The notes: generated from the letters alone by a model not told the origin. A DNA stretch of 64,000 nt from UBA1240 sp045599185 (GCA_045599185.1 JAZRVO010000030.1:62001-126000), one strand, 5' to 3'; shown: positions 49,409 through 58,633, counted from the first letter of the stretch. Made by a program: numbers and translations.

Positions 49409-51352
49409 ATGGAAATTTTTTATTGCGTAAAAAAGAACGAACGTTTTGTTTTTAGCGGTGCCGTTTTTGCCGGAAAAATAAAACCTTTTGCCTTGTGCCT
49501 TCTGTTTTTGCTTGTTTTTAATTTTTTCACTTTTGCAGAACAAACCCCGGCGTTGCAGCCAGCCCCCAAACAGGTCGATTTTATATTCATGCACGATGTT
49601 CACGATTATTTAGACCGCCTTTCGCAGGTGAAACTTATAATTGACGAACAGCTTAAAAAAAATCCGCAAACCTGCATTCTTGATGCCGGTGATTTTTCCA
49701 TGGGTACTTTGTACCAAACTGCTTTTGCAAAGCAGGCACCGGAACTGCGCATTTTGGGCGCAATTGGCGTAGAAGCCACCACTTTTGGCAACCACGAATT
49801 TGATTACGGAATTGAAACGCTGGCAGAAATGTTTGAAACGGCGCAGAATGCCAGAAAAAATGGAGAAAAACTTCCGGCTTTCGCAATTTCCAACCTTGAT
49901 TATGCCGGTTCAAAAAGCGAAAGCGCCCGGCTTTTTGGTGCAATGCAGAATTATGGCGTTGCCGACTATTTTGTGCTGAACCACGGAGAATTAAAAATTG
50001 CTGTTTTTGGCATTAACGGAAAGGATTCGCTTTTTTACACTTATGCACCGGAACTTGCGTGGTTTGACCAGATTGAAAGCGCAAAAAAAACCGTTGCCGC
50101 AATCAGGCAGAACGAAAAAGTGGATATGATTGTGTGCCTTTCTCATTCCGGTACAAATCCCGACCCTTCAAAATCGGAAGACCAGATACTTGCCAGAAAT
50201 GTGCCCGAAATTGACCTGATTGTAAGCGGCCACACCCACACGGTTTTAGGCGAACCGATTATTCAGGGAGAAACCGCCATAGTTTCCTGCGGTGCGTATT
50301 CCCAGAATTTAGGCACCGTAAGTTTGGAAAAGAAAGAAAACGGCCGCTGGAAAGTTTTAAGATATTCGCTTGTGCCCGTTACCGACGATCTGCCCAAAGA
50401 CCCGAAAATTAAGGAACTGCTTGACGGTTTTGCCGCAAACATTGATGAAAACGTGCTTAGCCATTTTGGCTGGAAAATGAACCAGATAATTGCTCGGAAT
50501 AATTATGACGTGGATTTTTTTCATGAAGTAGGCTATTTGATGGCCGACGCAATTAAAAATTCCGTAGAAAATTTGCAGATTCCTCCCAAAAATCAGACCA
50601 ATGCGGACGATGTTGGCTACGGCTTCCCGATTGACGTGGTAATTGTGCCTTCCGGCGTTGTGCGCGATACATTTAAAAGCGGGCCGGTTGCCGTAAAAGA
50701 CGTTTTCAATTCCTATTCCCTTGGCAGCGGAGAAGACGGTTTGCCCGGCTATCCATTAATTAGCGTATGGCTTTACGGAAAAGATTTAAGGGCGGCCGCA
50801 GAAGTTGACGCTACGGTTTCTAAAATGCTGGATTCCTGCCGCCTTTTTACTTACGGGCTTGCTTACGAAAAGAACCCGCGCCGCCTGATTTTTGACAAGG
50901 TTACAAATGTGTGGCTTGTAAACGCTGAAGGCGAAAAAGTGCCGGTTGAAGACAGCAGGCTTTACCGTGTGGTTACGGATATTTGTACCGGCGAAATGCT
51001 TGGCAGCGTGCTTAAAACTTCCTACGGCCTGCTTTCCATTGTGCCGCGCTGTGCAAACGGCGAAGCAATAACCAGCCTGAACGATAATATCATTTACACC
51101 GGCCGCGGCGAACTTAAAGGCTGGGAAGCGATTGCGCTGGATATTGAAAAGCACGGCACGATTGGCGATTTTTCCGGTGCAGAAGCTGCCGCAATAATTG
51201 AAAAACCTTCTGCTAACCCGGTGAGTTTTTTTGCCCGGCCTTCAAAAGCGGCAATGCTTATTTATGGCGCAGCAATTCTGCTTGTAGCCATAATTGTGCT
51301 TTTGGTTCTTCTTGTTTGCAGAATAATCAAAAAGCGTGCTAAAGCTTCCTGA
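49409..51352 (+). CDS. Membrane-anchored 5'-nucleotidase / metallophosphatase (second UshA family member)
   Basis: A 647-residue exported enzyme. An N-terminal signal (IKPFALCLLFLLVFNFFTFAEQ) and a C-terminal helix (AAMLIYGAAILLVAIIVLLVLLVCRIIKKR, about 610-640) suggest a periplasmic enzyme held at its C-terminus. Metal motifs are FMHDVHDYLDR (in place of the usual HTNDxHG; the D-x-H pair is kept), ILDAGDFSMGT, TFGNHEFDYG, CLSHSGTNP and LIVSGHTHTVLG. The C-terminal nucleotidase domain is divergent (VVIVPSGVVRDTF in place of GGxxR). The substrate is therefore uncertain. A -10-like TAGAAT with upstream TG lies eight bases before the ATG and no Shine-Dalgarno is seen. Confidence 0.88.
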   Translation: MEIFYCVKKNERFVFSGAVFAGKIKPFALCLLFLLVFNFFTFAEQTPALQPAPKQVDFIFMHDVHDYLDRLSQVKLIIDEQLKKNPQTCILDAGDFSMGTLYQTAFAKQAPELRILGAIGVEATTFGNHEFDYGIETLAEMFETAQNARKNGEKLPAFAISNLDYAGSKSESARLFGAMQNYGVADYFVLNHGELKIAVFGINGKDSLFYTYAPELAWFDQIESAKKTVAAIRQNEKVDMIVCLSHSGTNPDPSKSEDQILARNVPEIDLIVSGHTHTVLGEPIIQGETAIVSCGAYSQNLGTVSLEKKENGRWKVLRYSLVPVTDDLPKDPKIKELLDGFAANIDENVLSHFGWKMNQIIARNNYDVDFFHEVGYLMADAIKNSVENLQIPPKNQTNADDVGYGFPIDVVIVPSGVVRDTFKSGPVAVKDVFNSYSLGSGEDGLPGYPLISVWLYGKDLRAAAEVDATVSKMLDSCRLFTYGLAYEKNPRRLIFDKVTNVWLVNAEGEKVPVEDSRLYRVVTDICTGEMLGSVLKTSYGLLSIVPRCANGEAITSLNDNIIYTGRGELKGWEAIALDIEKHGTIGDFSGAEAAAIIEKPSANPVSFFARPSKAAMLIYGAAILLVAIIVLLVLLVCRIIKKRAKAS

Positions 51353-51387
51353 ATTTCTGTTCAGCAAAAGCTGAATGCAAAAAACTG

Positions 51388-51430
51388 AACGCCGCATTTT
51401 CCATTTTTCATTTTTGGGGGCGGCGTTTTG
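51388..51430 (+). terminator. Terminator of the second nucleotidase gene
   Basis: AACGCCGC/GCGGCGTT stem with a loop of about 24 bases and a short T run. Confidence 0.65.
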
Positions 51431-51455
51431 GCGTTTATAAAAAAACTGTTATAAT
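51427..51455 (+). promoter_or_regulatory. Promoter of the ABC exporter operon
   Basis: TTTGGC (51427-51432), 17 bases, TATAAT (51450-51455). It overlaps the upstream terminator tail and gives a leader of about 45 bases. Confidence 0.6.
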
Positions 51456-51506
51456 ATAGGAAGATTTTGCAACGTTATAGAATTTTACGTTTTTTTGGCG
51501 TAAAGT

Positions 51507-53327
51507 ATGCGTATGTCTAACAAACCTAAAGATAATTCACTTAAAAAGCTGCTTTTTGGCTTAGAAAAGCGCTACAAAACCTGTGCATTTTTAGCACCTG
51601 CCACAATCATGGTAGAAGTTTTGCTTGAAGTCTTCATTCCATTCATTATGGCAAAAATTATTGATGTAGGCATTGCCAACCGAGACGTTGCCTACGTGTT
51701 AAAAACCGGTCTGCTGATGATTGCGTGTGCCCTGTGTTCCCTTTTCTTCGGCGTTATTTCCGGCCGTTTTGCTGCCGTGGCTTCACTTGGTTTTGCCAAG
51801 AACCTTCGCCGCAGGCTTTTTGCAAAAGTTCAGGATTTTTCATTTGCCAACGTGGACAAATTCAGTACCGCATCGCTGGTTACGCGCCTTACAACGGACG
51901 TTACAAACACCCAGAACACTTTTCAGATGATTATCCGCATGTGCGTGCGTTCACCTTTTATGTTTATTAGCGCAATCATCATGAGTTTTTACATAAATGC
52001 TGAACTTTCGCTGATTTTTCTTATTGCCATTCCGGTAATTGCAATTCCAATGGCCATTATTATGGTTAATGCTTTTCCGCGTTTTCAGCTGATGATGAAA
52101 AAATACGACGCTTTGAATGCGGCCGTGCAGGAAAACCTGACGGGCATCCGCGCGGTAAAGGCCTTTGTCCGTGAAGACCACGAAAACCAGAAATTCCGTG
52201 ATGCGGCCGATGCGGTGCGCCAGACCCAGCTTAAAGCTGAAAAACTTGTAATTTTCAACATGCCGATTATGCAGATTGTTATGTATACAAGCGTAATTGC
52301 AATGTTCTGGTTTGGCGGCAATTACATTATTGCCGGAAAAATGCAGACCGGCGAACTGATAAGTTTCATTACGTATTTGATGCAAATTTTGATGTCGCTT
52401 ATGATGATTTCTTTCATTTTTGTAATGCTTGTTATTTCTAGGGCTTCAATGGCGCGCATTTGCGAAGTTCTGGACGAAGAAATTGACATTAAAAATGACG
52501 AATCTTTGATGAAAGCCGCAAAAACTGAAAATCTTGCGCCCGAAAACGGTTCGGTATGCTTTAAGAACGTAAGTTTCAGCTACGACAACCGGGAAGAAAC
52601 CGCGGTTTTGCGCAACATTAACCTTCAGATTAATTCGGGCGAGGTTATCGGCATTATCGGCGGTACGGGTTCTTCTAAAACTACGCTGGTTCACCTTATT
52701 CCGCGCCTTTACGACTGTTTAAGCGGCACTGTTGAAGTTGCCGGCCGCGACGTTAAATGCTACGACATTGAAGCCTTGCGTTCAAAGGTTGCAATGGTTC
52801 TGCAAAAAAACGTACTTTTCAGCGGTTCCATAAAAGACAACATGCGCTGGGGCAACGAAAATGCTACCGATGAACAGATTTACGAAGCGTGCAAAATTGC
52901 CTGTGCCCACGATTTTGTCAAAAGTTTTCCTGACGGCTACGATACCCAGCTGGGTCAGGGCGGCGTAAACCTTTCTGGCGGCCAGAAGCAGCGCCTTTGC
53001 ATTGCCCGCGCACTTATTAAGCAGCCCCAGATTCTTATTCTTGACGATTCTACCAGCGCGGTTGACACTGCCACCGATGCAAAAATCAGGGCAGGGCTTC
53101 GCAGTACGCTGCCAGATTGTACCAAAATTATCATTGCACAGCGCATAACATCGGTAATTGATGCTGACAGAATTTTTGTTTTAGACCAGGGGCAGTTAAT
53201 TGACAGCGGCAGGCACGAAGATTTGCTGAAAACCTGTTCTATTTACCGCGAAGTTTACGAACAGCAGCAGCGGGGCAGCGATTTTGACAGCCCCGGCAAT
53301 GATTCAGCTGAAAAAGGAGGCGAATAA
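51507..53327 (+). CDS. ABC exporter half-transporter, degenerate-site subunit
   Basis: A 606-residue type IV exporter half: six transmembrane helices (1-325) followed by an ATPase domain. Walker A is GGTGSSKTTLVHL (Ser in place of the last Gly), signature LSGGQKQRL, and Walker B ILILDDSTSAVDT, where Asp replaces the catalytic Glu. This is typical of the subunit with the weak site in heterodimeric exporters such as BmrCD and TM287/288. The start ATG 51507 has no clear Shine-Dalgarno; ATG 51513 is an alternative. Its stop overlaps the next start (TAATG), so the two halves are coupled. The substrate is unknown, perhaps drugs or lipids. Confidence 0.92.
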   Translation: MRMSNKPKDNSLKKLLFGLEKRYKTCAFLAPATIMVEVLLEVFIPFIMAKIIDVGIANRDVAYVLKTGLLMIACALCSLFFGVISGRFAAVASLGFAKNLRRRLFAKVQDFSFANVDKFSTASLVTRLTTDVTNTQNTFQMIIRMCVRSPFMFISAIIMSFYINAELSLIFLIAIPVIAIPMAIIMVNAFPRFQLMMKKYDALNAAVQENLTGIRAVKAFVREDHENQKFRDAADAVRQTQLKAEKLVIFNMPIMQIVMYTSVIAMFWFGGNYIIAGKMQTGELISFITYLMQILMSLMMISFIFVMLVISRASMARICEVLDEEIDIKNDESLMKAAKTENLAPENGSVCFKNVSFSYDNREETAVLRNINLQINSGEVIGIIGGTGSSKTTLVHLIPRLYDCLSGTVEVAGRDVKCYDIEALRSKVAMVLQKNVLFSGSIKDNMRWGNENATDEQIYEACKIACAHDFVKSFPDGYDTQLGQGGVNLSGGQKQRLCIARALIKQPQILILDDSTSAVDTATDAKIRAGLRSTLPDCTKIIIAQRITSVIDADRIFVLDQGQLIDSGRHEDLLKTCSIYREVYEQQQRGSDFDSPGNDSAEKGGE

Positions 53328-55243
53328 TGGCTGGTCCCGGAAAAAGAGGTATGCCGATGCAGAAGCCTAAGAACACCGGTAAAACCATAAAACGCTTGTT
53401 TTCTTATCTTGGCGCATTCAAATTGCAGCTGGTTCTGGTATTCTGCTGCATTTTGGTTTCTGCCGGAGCAGGCATTTTGGGCAATTACATGCTTAAGCCT
53501 GCCCTTAACGACTACATCATTCCGCTGATTGGCGTAAAAAATCCTGATTTTACGCCTTTCCTTACCATGCTTTGCAAAATGCTGGTAATTTTTCTGTTTG
53601 GCGCGGCGGCAACCTACGCAAACAGCCGCTTAATGCTTAACATAAGCACCAGAATTCTGTACAAAATCCGCACCCAGCTTTTTACCCAAATGGAAAAGCT
53701 GCCGCTGAAATATTTTGACACCCACAGCCACGGCGACATTATGAGCCGCTACACCAACGATACGGACACCCTGCGCGACATGCTTAGCCAGGCATTGCCG
53801 CAAATGTTTTCGTCGGTTTTAACGATTACGGCTTCTTTTGTAATGATGCTGGTTTTAAGCCCTGTTTTAACGATTGTAGTAATTCTGTGCATCGTTTTCA
53901 TGGTTTTCTGCGTGGGCGTTGTCGGCAAGCATTCTGCAAAGGCCTTTAGGGAACAGCAGGCGGCAATTGGCGCAGTAAACGGTTTTATAGAAGAACTGAT
54001 TGAAGGCCAGAACGTTGTAAAAGTTTTTTGCCGCGAAGAAAACGCCAAAAAAGATTTTAACGAACTGAACGAAAGGCTCTGCAAGGCCGGTACAAGGGCA
54101 AACAGTCTTGCAAACATTCTGCCGCCAATGATGAACAATATGGGGCACATAAGCTATGCACTCGTTGCAATTGCCGGTGTGCTTCTCATAATTGCAGGCA
54201 AATCGAATTTGGGTACAATTGCGGCTTTTTTGCAGTATTCCAAAAACTTTACCCAGCCGGTAACCCAAATGGCGCAGCTTTTCAACGGCATATTGAATTC
54301 GTTAGCCGGTGCAGAGCGCATTTTTTCTATAATTGACGAAACTGCCGAAGTTGACGATGGTTATGTTACGCTGGTTTATGCCAACGTTTTAAGCGACGGC
54401 ACCATTACCGAAGCCTTCCTTCCAACCGGCGAATGGGCATGGAAACACCCGCACCATGACGGAACGACAACTTACACGCTTCTTAAAGGTGAAGTTGTAT
54501 TTGAAAACGTTACCTTCGGCTATACCGAAAAAAAGAACGTTCTGCACGACATCAATTTAACTGCAAAACCCGGGCAGAAAATTGCGCTGGTTGGTTCAAC
54601 AGGTTCGGGTAAAACAACAATTACAAACCTTATAAACCGCTTTTACGAACTTAACCAGCAGCCTGCTGAAAATGGAGAAATCGCTTTGGGCGGTAAAATC
54701 CGTTTTGACGGCATAAACATTACCAAAATAAAAAAAGCGGATTTACGCCGTTCTTTAAGCATGGTTTTGCAGGACACGCACCTTTTTACCGGTTCAATTG
54801 CCGACAACATTCGCTTTGGTAAACTTGATGCAAGCTTTGCTGAAGTTGAAGAAGCTGCTAAACTTGCCAACGCGGACTATTTTATCCGCCACCTGCGGCA
54901 GGGGTACGAAACTGTAATAAGCGGCGACGGTTCAAACCTTAGCCAGGGACAGAGGCAGCTGCTGGCAATTGCACGCGCAGCAATTGCAAACCCGCCGGTT
55001 TTAATTTTGGACGAAGCTACAAGTTCCATTGACACGCGTACGGAAGTTTTGATTGAAAAAGGCATGGACAGCCTGATGCAGGGCAGAACCGTTTTTGTAA
55101 TTGCCCACAGGCTTTCTACCGTGCGCAACGCGGATATGATTCTGGTTCTGGAAGACGGCCGGATTATTGAAAGCGGCAACCACGACCAGCTGATAGAACA
55201 GAAAGGCAAATATTACAGGCTTTACACCGGACTTAACAAATAG
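53327..55243 (+). CDS. ABC exporter half-transporter, active-site subunit
   Basis: A 638-residue partner of the preceding gene: transmembrane domain to about residue 340, then an ATPase with canonical Walker A GSTGSGKTTITNL, signature LSQGQRQLL, Walker B LILDEATSSIDT with the catalytic Glu, and H-loop FVIAHRLSTV. An insert between the domains (about 345-390, DDGYVTLVYANVLSDGTITEAFLP) is unusual; similar inserts occur in heterodimeric exporters of this kind. AAGGAGG Shine-Dalgarno inside the preceding gene. Terminator after the gene at 55271. Together the two make one exporter. Confidence 0.93.
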   Translation: MAGPGKRGMPMQKPKNTGKTIKRLFSYLGAFKLQLVLVFCCILVSAGAGILGNYMLKPALNDYIIPLIGVKNPDFTPFLTMLCKMLVIFLFGAAATYANSRLMLNISTRILYKIRTQLFTQMEKLPLKYFDTHSHGDIMSRYTNDTDTLRDMLSQALPQMFSSVLTITASFVMMLVLSPVLTIVVILCIVFMVFCVGVVGKHSAKAFREQQAAIGAVNGFIEELIEGQNVVKVFCREENAKKDFNELNERLCKAGTRANSLANILPPMMNNMGHISYALVAIAGVLLIIAGKSNLGTIAAFLQYSKNFTQPVTQMAQLFNGILNSLAGAERIFSIIDETAEVDDGYVTLVYANVLSDGTITEAFLPTGEWAWKHPHHDGTTTYTLLKGEVVFENVTFGYTEKKNVLHDINLTAKPGQKIALVGSTGSGKTTITNLINRFYELNQQPAENGEIALGGKIRFDGINITKIKKADLRRSLSMVLQDTHLFTGSIADNIRFGKLDASFAEVEEAAKLANADYFIRHLRQGYETVISGDGSNLSQGQRQLLAIARAAIANPPVLILDEATSSIDTRTEVLIEKGMDSLMQGRTVFVIAHRLSTVRNADMILVLEDGRIIESGNHDQLIEQKGKYYRLYTGLNK

Positions 55244-55270
55244 GCCAGTTTTATAAAATTGAAAAAATAA

Positions 55271-55315
55271 AAATGCCGCGGCAAATTTGAAAAATTTCGC
55301 CGCGGTATTTTTTTT
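55271..55315 (+). terminator. Terminator of the ABC exporter operon
   Basis: Long stem around GCCGCGGC/GCCGCGGT with A/T extensions and a run of eight T. Confidence 0.85.
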
Positions 55316-55376
55316 CGCTTTTGCTAAAACTTGAAAATGAACCCTGCAACGTATTTTATAAAAAACTTCCACGTGC

Positions 55377-55391
55377 TAAAATAAGCCAGTT
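55377..55391 (+). promoter_or_regulatory. -10 box close to the ABC-F start codon
   Basis: Extended -10 TGC-TAAAAT (55377-55382) nine bases before the ATG, with no Shine-Dalgarno. The message would have a leader of about two bases. Confidence 0.5.
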
Positions 55392-57311
55392 ATGAACTTA
55401 ATTTCCATTGATAATGTTTCCAAAAACTTAAAAGAACAGGCACTTTTTACGGACGTAAGCTTTGGTATAGATTCCGGTGAAAAAATAGGGTTTGTTGGGC
55501 CTAATGGCTGCGGCAAATCTACTTTTTTGCGCCTTATTACCGGCGACCTTTTGCCCGACACGGGTTCAGTTTCAATTAACCGGGCTGTAACCATGAGCGT
55601 TTTAGACCAGCGCCCGGCCTTTGACAGCGACGACACACTTTTAACTTTTTTATACAAGGGCAGCGACCCGCTTTTGCAGCTTGCCGGTGAATATTCTTCC
55701 TGCCTTCAGCAGGTAACGGCAAGCGGCGGCAAAAATGCCGGTTTACAGCAGAAATTAAGCGCACTTACTCAAAAAATGGAAGAATCGAAAGGTTTTTCCA
55801 TTGAACACACTTACGAATCTTTTTTAACGGAACTGGGCGTGTGCGACAAAGACCACGGTTTAGACCAGAAACTTTGCCAGATGTCCGGCGGAATGGTAAA
55901 AAAGGCTGCAATCGCCCGGGTTTTTACCGCAAATTCAACTTTAATTTTGCTTGACGAACCTACCAACCACCTTGATATTGAAACAATTGAATGGATGGAA
56001 CGCAGGCTGAAGAATTTTGAAGGCACTTTCATTCTTGTTACCCACGACCGCCACTTTTTGGACGCGGTATGCAACACCATGATTGACATTGACCGGCGGA
56101 AAGTGAACAAATATCCGGGCAATTTTTCAAGCTATTTGCGGCGCAGGCAGGAACGGGCAGAAGAAGAAGCCCGGCACGATGCCAAGCGTGAATCGATTTT
56201 GGCGGTAGAACTGGAATGGCTTAAGCGCGGCCCCAAAGCCCGTGCCCTTAAGGACAGCCACCGCAAGGCGCGGATTGAGTCGCTGCTGGCGGAACGGCAG
56301 GAAGCAACGGCACAAATGGAAAGTTTTGCAGCAGCAGGCCGGCGGATGGGCGGCAAGGTGCTGAAACTGGAAAGCGTTAGCAAAAGCTTTGACGGCAAAA
56401 ATGTGCTTCTGCCTTTTTCCTACGAGTTTACCAAAGGCGAAAGAATTGGCGTTATCGGGCCAAACGGCAGCGGTAAAAGCACTTTTTTAGACCTTATCGC
56501 CGGCCGCCTTTCGCCTGACGGCGGCATAATTGACTGCGGCGTTAACACGGTTTTTGGCTATTTTGACCAGACCGCGAAATTTGTAGACCGCAATCTGACT
56601 GTTCTGGAATATATGCGCGCAAAAGCCCATCACGTAACCTTAAAGGATGGCTCGGTTTGTTCAATTGAAACGTTTCTGGAACGGTTTCTGTTTCCACATT
56701 CAATGTTTAATACCCAGCTGGCCTATTTAAGTGGTGGCGAACTTCGCCGCCTTCAGCTGATTCAGGTTCTCGCAAGCAATCCAAACTTTCTGCTTTTTGA
56801 CGAACCTACCAACGATTTTGACATTGAAACTATCAGCCTGCTTGAAGATTTTCTGAAAGATTTTGCCGGGTGCATTTTAACCGTAAGCCACGACCGTGCT
56901 TTTTTGGACAGCGTAACGGATTTTCTGTTTGTTCTGGACGGAAAGGGCAATGTGGGCTATTTTTCGGGCTCTTACGCGGATTACCGCCTGTTTTGCGACC
57001 AGCAGCAGAAAACTGAAAATGAAGTTCAGCCTGCCGCACCTAAAAACACGGCAGACGTAAAAAAACAGCCGGAAGGAAGCCGCCAGAAAAAGAAACTTTC
57101 CTACAAGGAAAAGCAGGAATTTGACGGGCTTTTAGACCTTATTGCGGAACTGGAAGACGAAAAAGCCCGGCTGGAAGAATATTTCGCAGGCAGCGAATTC
57201 AGCAAGGGTGGCGCAGAAGTTGGTGAAAAGCAGCAGCGTTATGACGAACTGCTGAAACTGATTGACGAAAAGACATCACGCTGGGAAGAACTTGCAGAAT
57301 ATGCAGACTGA
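55392..57311 (+). CDS. uup: ABC-F family ATPase (Uup-like)
   Basis: A 639-residue soluble protein with two ATPase domains and no membrane segment. Domain 1: VGPNGCGKSTFLRL, signature QMSGGMVKKA, LLDEPTNHLDIE, VTHDRHFLD. Domain 2: IGPNGSGKSTFLDL, YLSGGELRRL, LFDEPTNDFDIE, VSHDRAFLD. The linker between them (about 235-310) is the charged P-site-tRNA-interaction motif, and a C-terminal coiled coil (about 555-635) is of the Uup type. Such proteins act on ribosomes or on branched DNA. Assignment to Uup rather than another ABC-F class rests on the C-terminal coiled coil. Confidence 0.88.
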   Translation: MNLISIDNVSKNLKEQALFTDVSFGIDSGEKIGFVGPNGCGKSTFLRLITGDLLPDTGSVSINRAVTMSVLDQRPAFDSDDTLLTFLYKGSDPLLQLAGEYSSCLQQVTASGGKNAGLQQKLSALTQKMEESKGFSIEHTYESFLTELGVCDKDHGLDQKLCQMSGGMVKKAAIARVFTANSTLILLDEPTNHLDIETIEWMERRLKNFEGTFILVTHDRHFLDAVCNTMIDIDRRKVNKYPGNFSSYLRRRQERAEEEARHDAKRESILAVELEWLKRGPKARALKDSHRKARIESLLAERQEATAQMESFAAAGRRMGGKVLKLESVSKSFDGKNVLLPFSYEFTKGERIGVIGPNGSGKSTFLDLIAGRLSPDGGIIDCGVNTVFGYFDQTAKFVDRNLTVLEYMRAKAHHVTLKDGSVCSIETFLERFLFPHSMFNTQLAYLSGGELRRLQLIQVLASNPNFLLFDEPTNDFDIETISLLEDFLKDFAGCILTVSHDRAFLDSVTDFLFVLDGKGNVGYFSGSYADYRLFCDQQQKTENEVQPAAPKNTADVKKQPEGSRQKKKLSYKEKQEFDGLLDLIAELEDEKARLEEYFAGSEFSKGGAEVGEKQQRYDELLKLIDEKTSRWEELAEYAD

Positions 57312-57335
57312 AAACGAAAAAGGCGGCATTTATTT

Positions 57336-57800
57336 ATGATTCATTCTTTAGCTGATGTAAAAGCGAAAAATATTGACTCTTCTACAAATATCTGGCAGTT
57401 TTGCGTAATTTTTGAACACGCTAAAATTGGCAAAAACTGCAATATTTGTGCCAATGTTTTAATTGAAAATGATGTTAGCGTTGGTGATAACGTTACCGTT
57501 AAAAGTGGCGTGCAGCTTTGGGATGGTGTTACTGTTGAGGACAACGTTTTTATCGGGCCTAATGTAACTTTCACCAATGATATTTTTCCGCGCTCAAAAG
57601 TACATCCGGCCGAATACGCCAAAACCGTCATTAAAAAGGGTGCAAGCATTGGTGCAAATTCCACAATTGTTTGCGGCGTAACCATTGGCCAGAACGCCAT
57701 GATTGGTGCAGGCAGCGTTGTTACAAAAGATGTCGGCGCAGATGAAGTGTGGTTCGGTAACCCGGCGCGTTTCATCCGAAAAGTAAACGAAAAATTATAA
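57336..57800 (+). CDS. Left-handed beta-helix sugar N-acetyltransferase
   Basis: A 154-residue hexapeptide-repeat acyltransferase. Repeats of the form (I/V)GxN run through the chain (AKIGKNCNICANVLIENDVSVGDNVTVKSGVQ...). The segment FTNDIFPRS and the end VWFGNPARFIRKV resemble acetyltransferases for 3-amino sugars such as WlbB and FdtC, which modify nucleotide-activated sugars for O-antigen or other surface glycans. It follows the ABC-F gene by 24 bases with an AAAGGCGG site, so it is probably read from the same promoter. No other sugar genes adjoin except the decayed acyltransferase downstream. Confidence 0.88.
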   Translation: MIHSLADVKAKNIDSSTNIWQFCVIFEHAKIGKNCNICANVLIENDVSVGDNVTVKSGVQLWDGVTVEDNVFIGPNVTFTNDIFPRSKVHPAEYAKTVIKKGASIGANSTIVCGVTIGQNAMIGAGSVVTKDVGADEVWFGNPARFIRKVNEKL

Positions 57801-57827
57801 TTTCAGCAATCGCAGTTGCATAAAAAC

Positions 57828-57862
57828 AAAAGCCCTCATGAAAAATGAGGGCTTTTGTTTTT
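57828..57862 (+). terminator. Terminator of the ABC-F / acetyltransferase unit
   Basis: Arms AAAAGCCCTCAT (57828-57839) and ATGAGGGCTTTT (57845-57856), then a T run. The 21-base centre is identical to that of the hairpin at 58582. Confidence 0.85.
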
Positions 57863-57947
57863 GGTTTTTAGGCAATTTAAAAGCACAAAAGCACGGCGAA
57901 GCTTTTAAAATTCAAGAGTCAGCGTGCTTTTACCCGTTTTATTCGTT

Positions 57948-58565
57948 TTATTCAACGGTTTTTATGTGCGCCAAGGCATTGTTTACCAGTTTTTCAACTG
58001 GTTTTGCAAGCCAGTAAACGGCAAAACTAATAACGGTTAAAAGGCCGCACCGCACCAGCAGAGACAGCCACATGCTGCTGCCAATTTGCGGAATTTTTTA
58101 AAAAGCGGCGTATATACAAAAATAATTACAAAAGCATGTGTAAAATAAAGAACGACGGAAGCTTTACCGCAAAAATGTCCCAAGTTTTTCCATAATCTAC
58201 TTTCTTTTGGTTTGTAGGAAAATTCAAAAAGCAGCAGAACGGAAGCAAAGACAATAAATACAAAATCCATCACCGTGTTCATTGCAAAATTCATAAACGC
58301 AAGCACCAAAAGCGGCAGGGCAATTTTATAAATTGTTTCTGCAAATTTGGACTTTATTTCAACCTTGTAATTTGCAAAAAAAATGCCAATTGCCATGTCT
58401 GCAAAACCGCGCAAAAAGCCGCCTAGCAAAAAAAGAAACTTAACGGGGTCTTGGGCTAAAGCAAGCTGTTTTGTTTCATTTATCATGTAGCAGAAAATGA
58501 AAACTGGAAAAAACAAAAATCAGGCGCAGTATGTCTATCCTGTAAAAGTAATTTCTGTTTTCCAT
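57948..58565 (-). pseudogene. Decayed acyltransferase-3 (OafA/YrhL-like) membrane protein
   Basis: A minus-strand remnant. A start with an AAAGGA site at 58565 reads MENRNYFYRIDILRLIFVF, a typical N-terminus of this family, then hits a stop at about residue 30. The main open part continues as ALAQDPVKFLFLLGGFLRGFADMAIG and membrane helices to about 58100. After a run of six A the frame is lost, and the true C-terminus (WLSLLVRCGLLTVISFAVYWLAKPVEKL) continues in another frame to a stop at 57948-57950. One more A in that run would restore it. The total of 618 bases is about 400 short of a normal gene, so an internal deletion is also present. Its function would have been O-acylation of a surface sugar. 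Confidence 0.75.
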
Positions 58566-58581
58566 TGTTTTTCCTTTTATG

Positions 58582-58620
58582 CGCAACGAAGCCCTCATGA
58601 AAAATGAGGGCTTCGTTGCG
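58582..58620. terminator. 17-bp hairpin sharing its core with the terminator at 57.8 kb
   Basis: Arms 58582-58598 and 58604-58620 pair perfectly with a five-base loop. It lies between the DEAD-box stop and the start of the acyltransferase remnant. The following T-rich run is on the plus side. Confidence 0.6.
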
Positions 58621-58633
58621 TTTGTTTTACGGA

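Noticed and set aside
57336..57800. Surface-polysaccharide gene cluster linking fcl, the acetyltransferase and the acyltransferase remnant
   Set aside because: The genes are far apart (13.8 kb against 57 kb) with unrelated genes between, so no cluster can be claimed.
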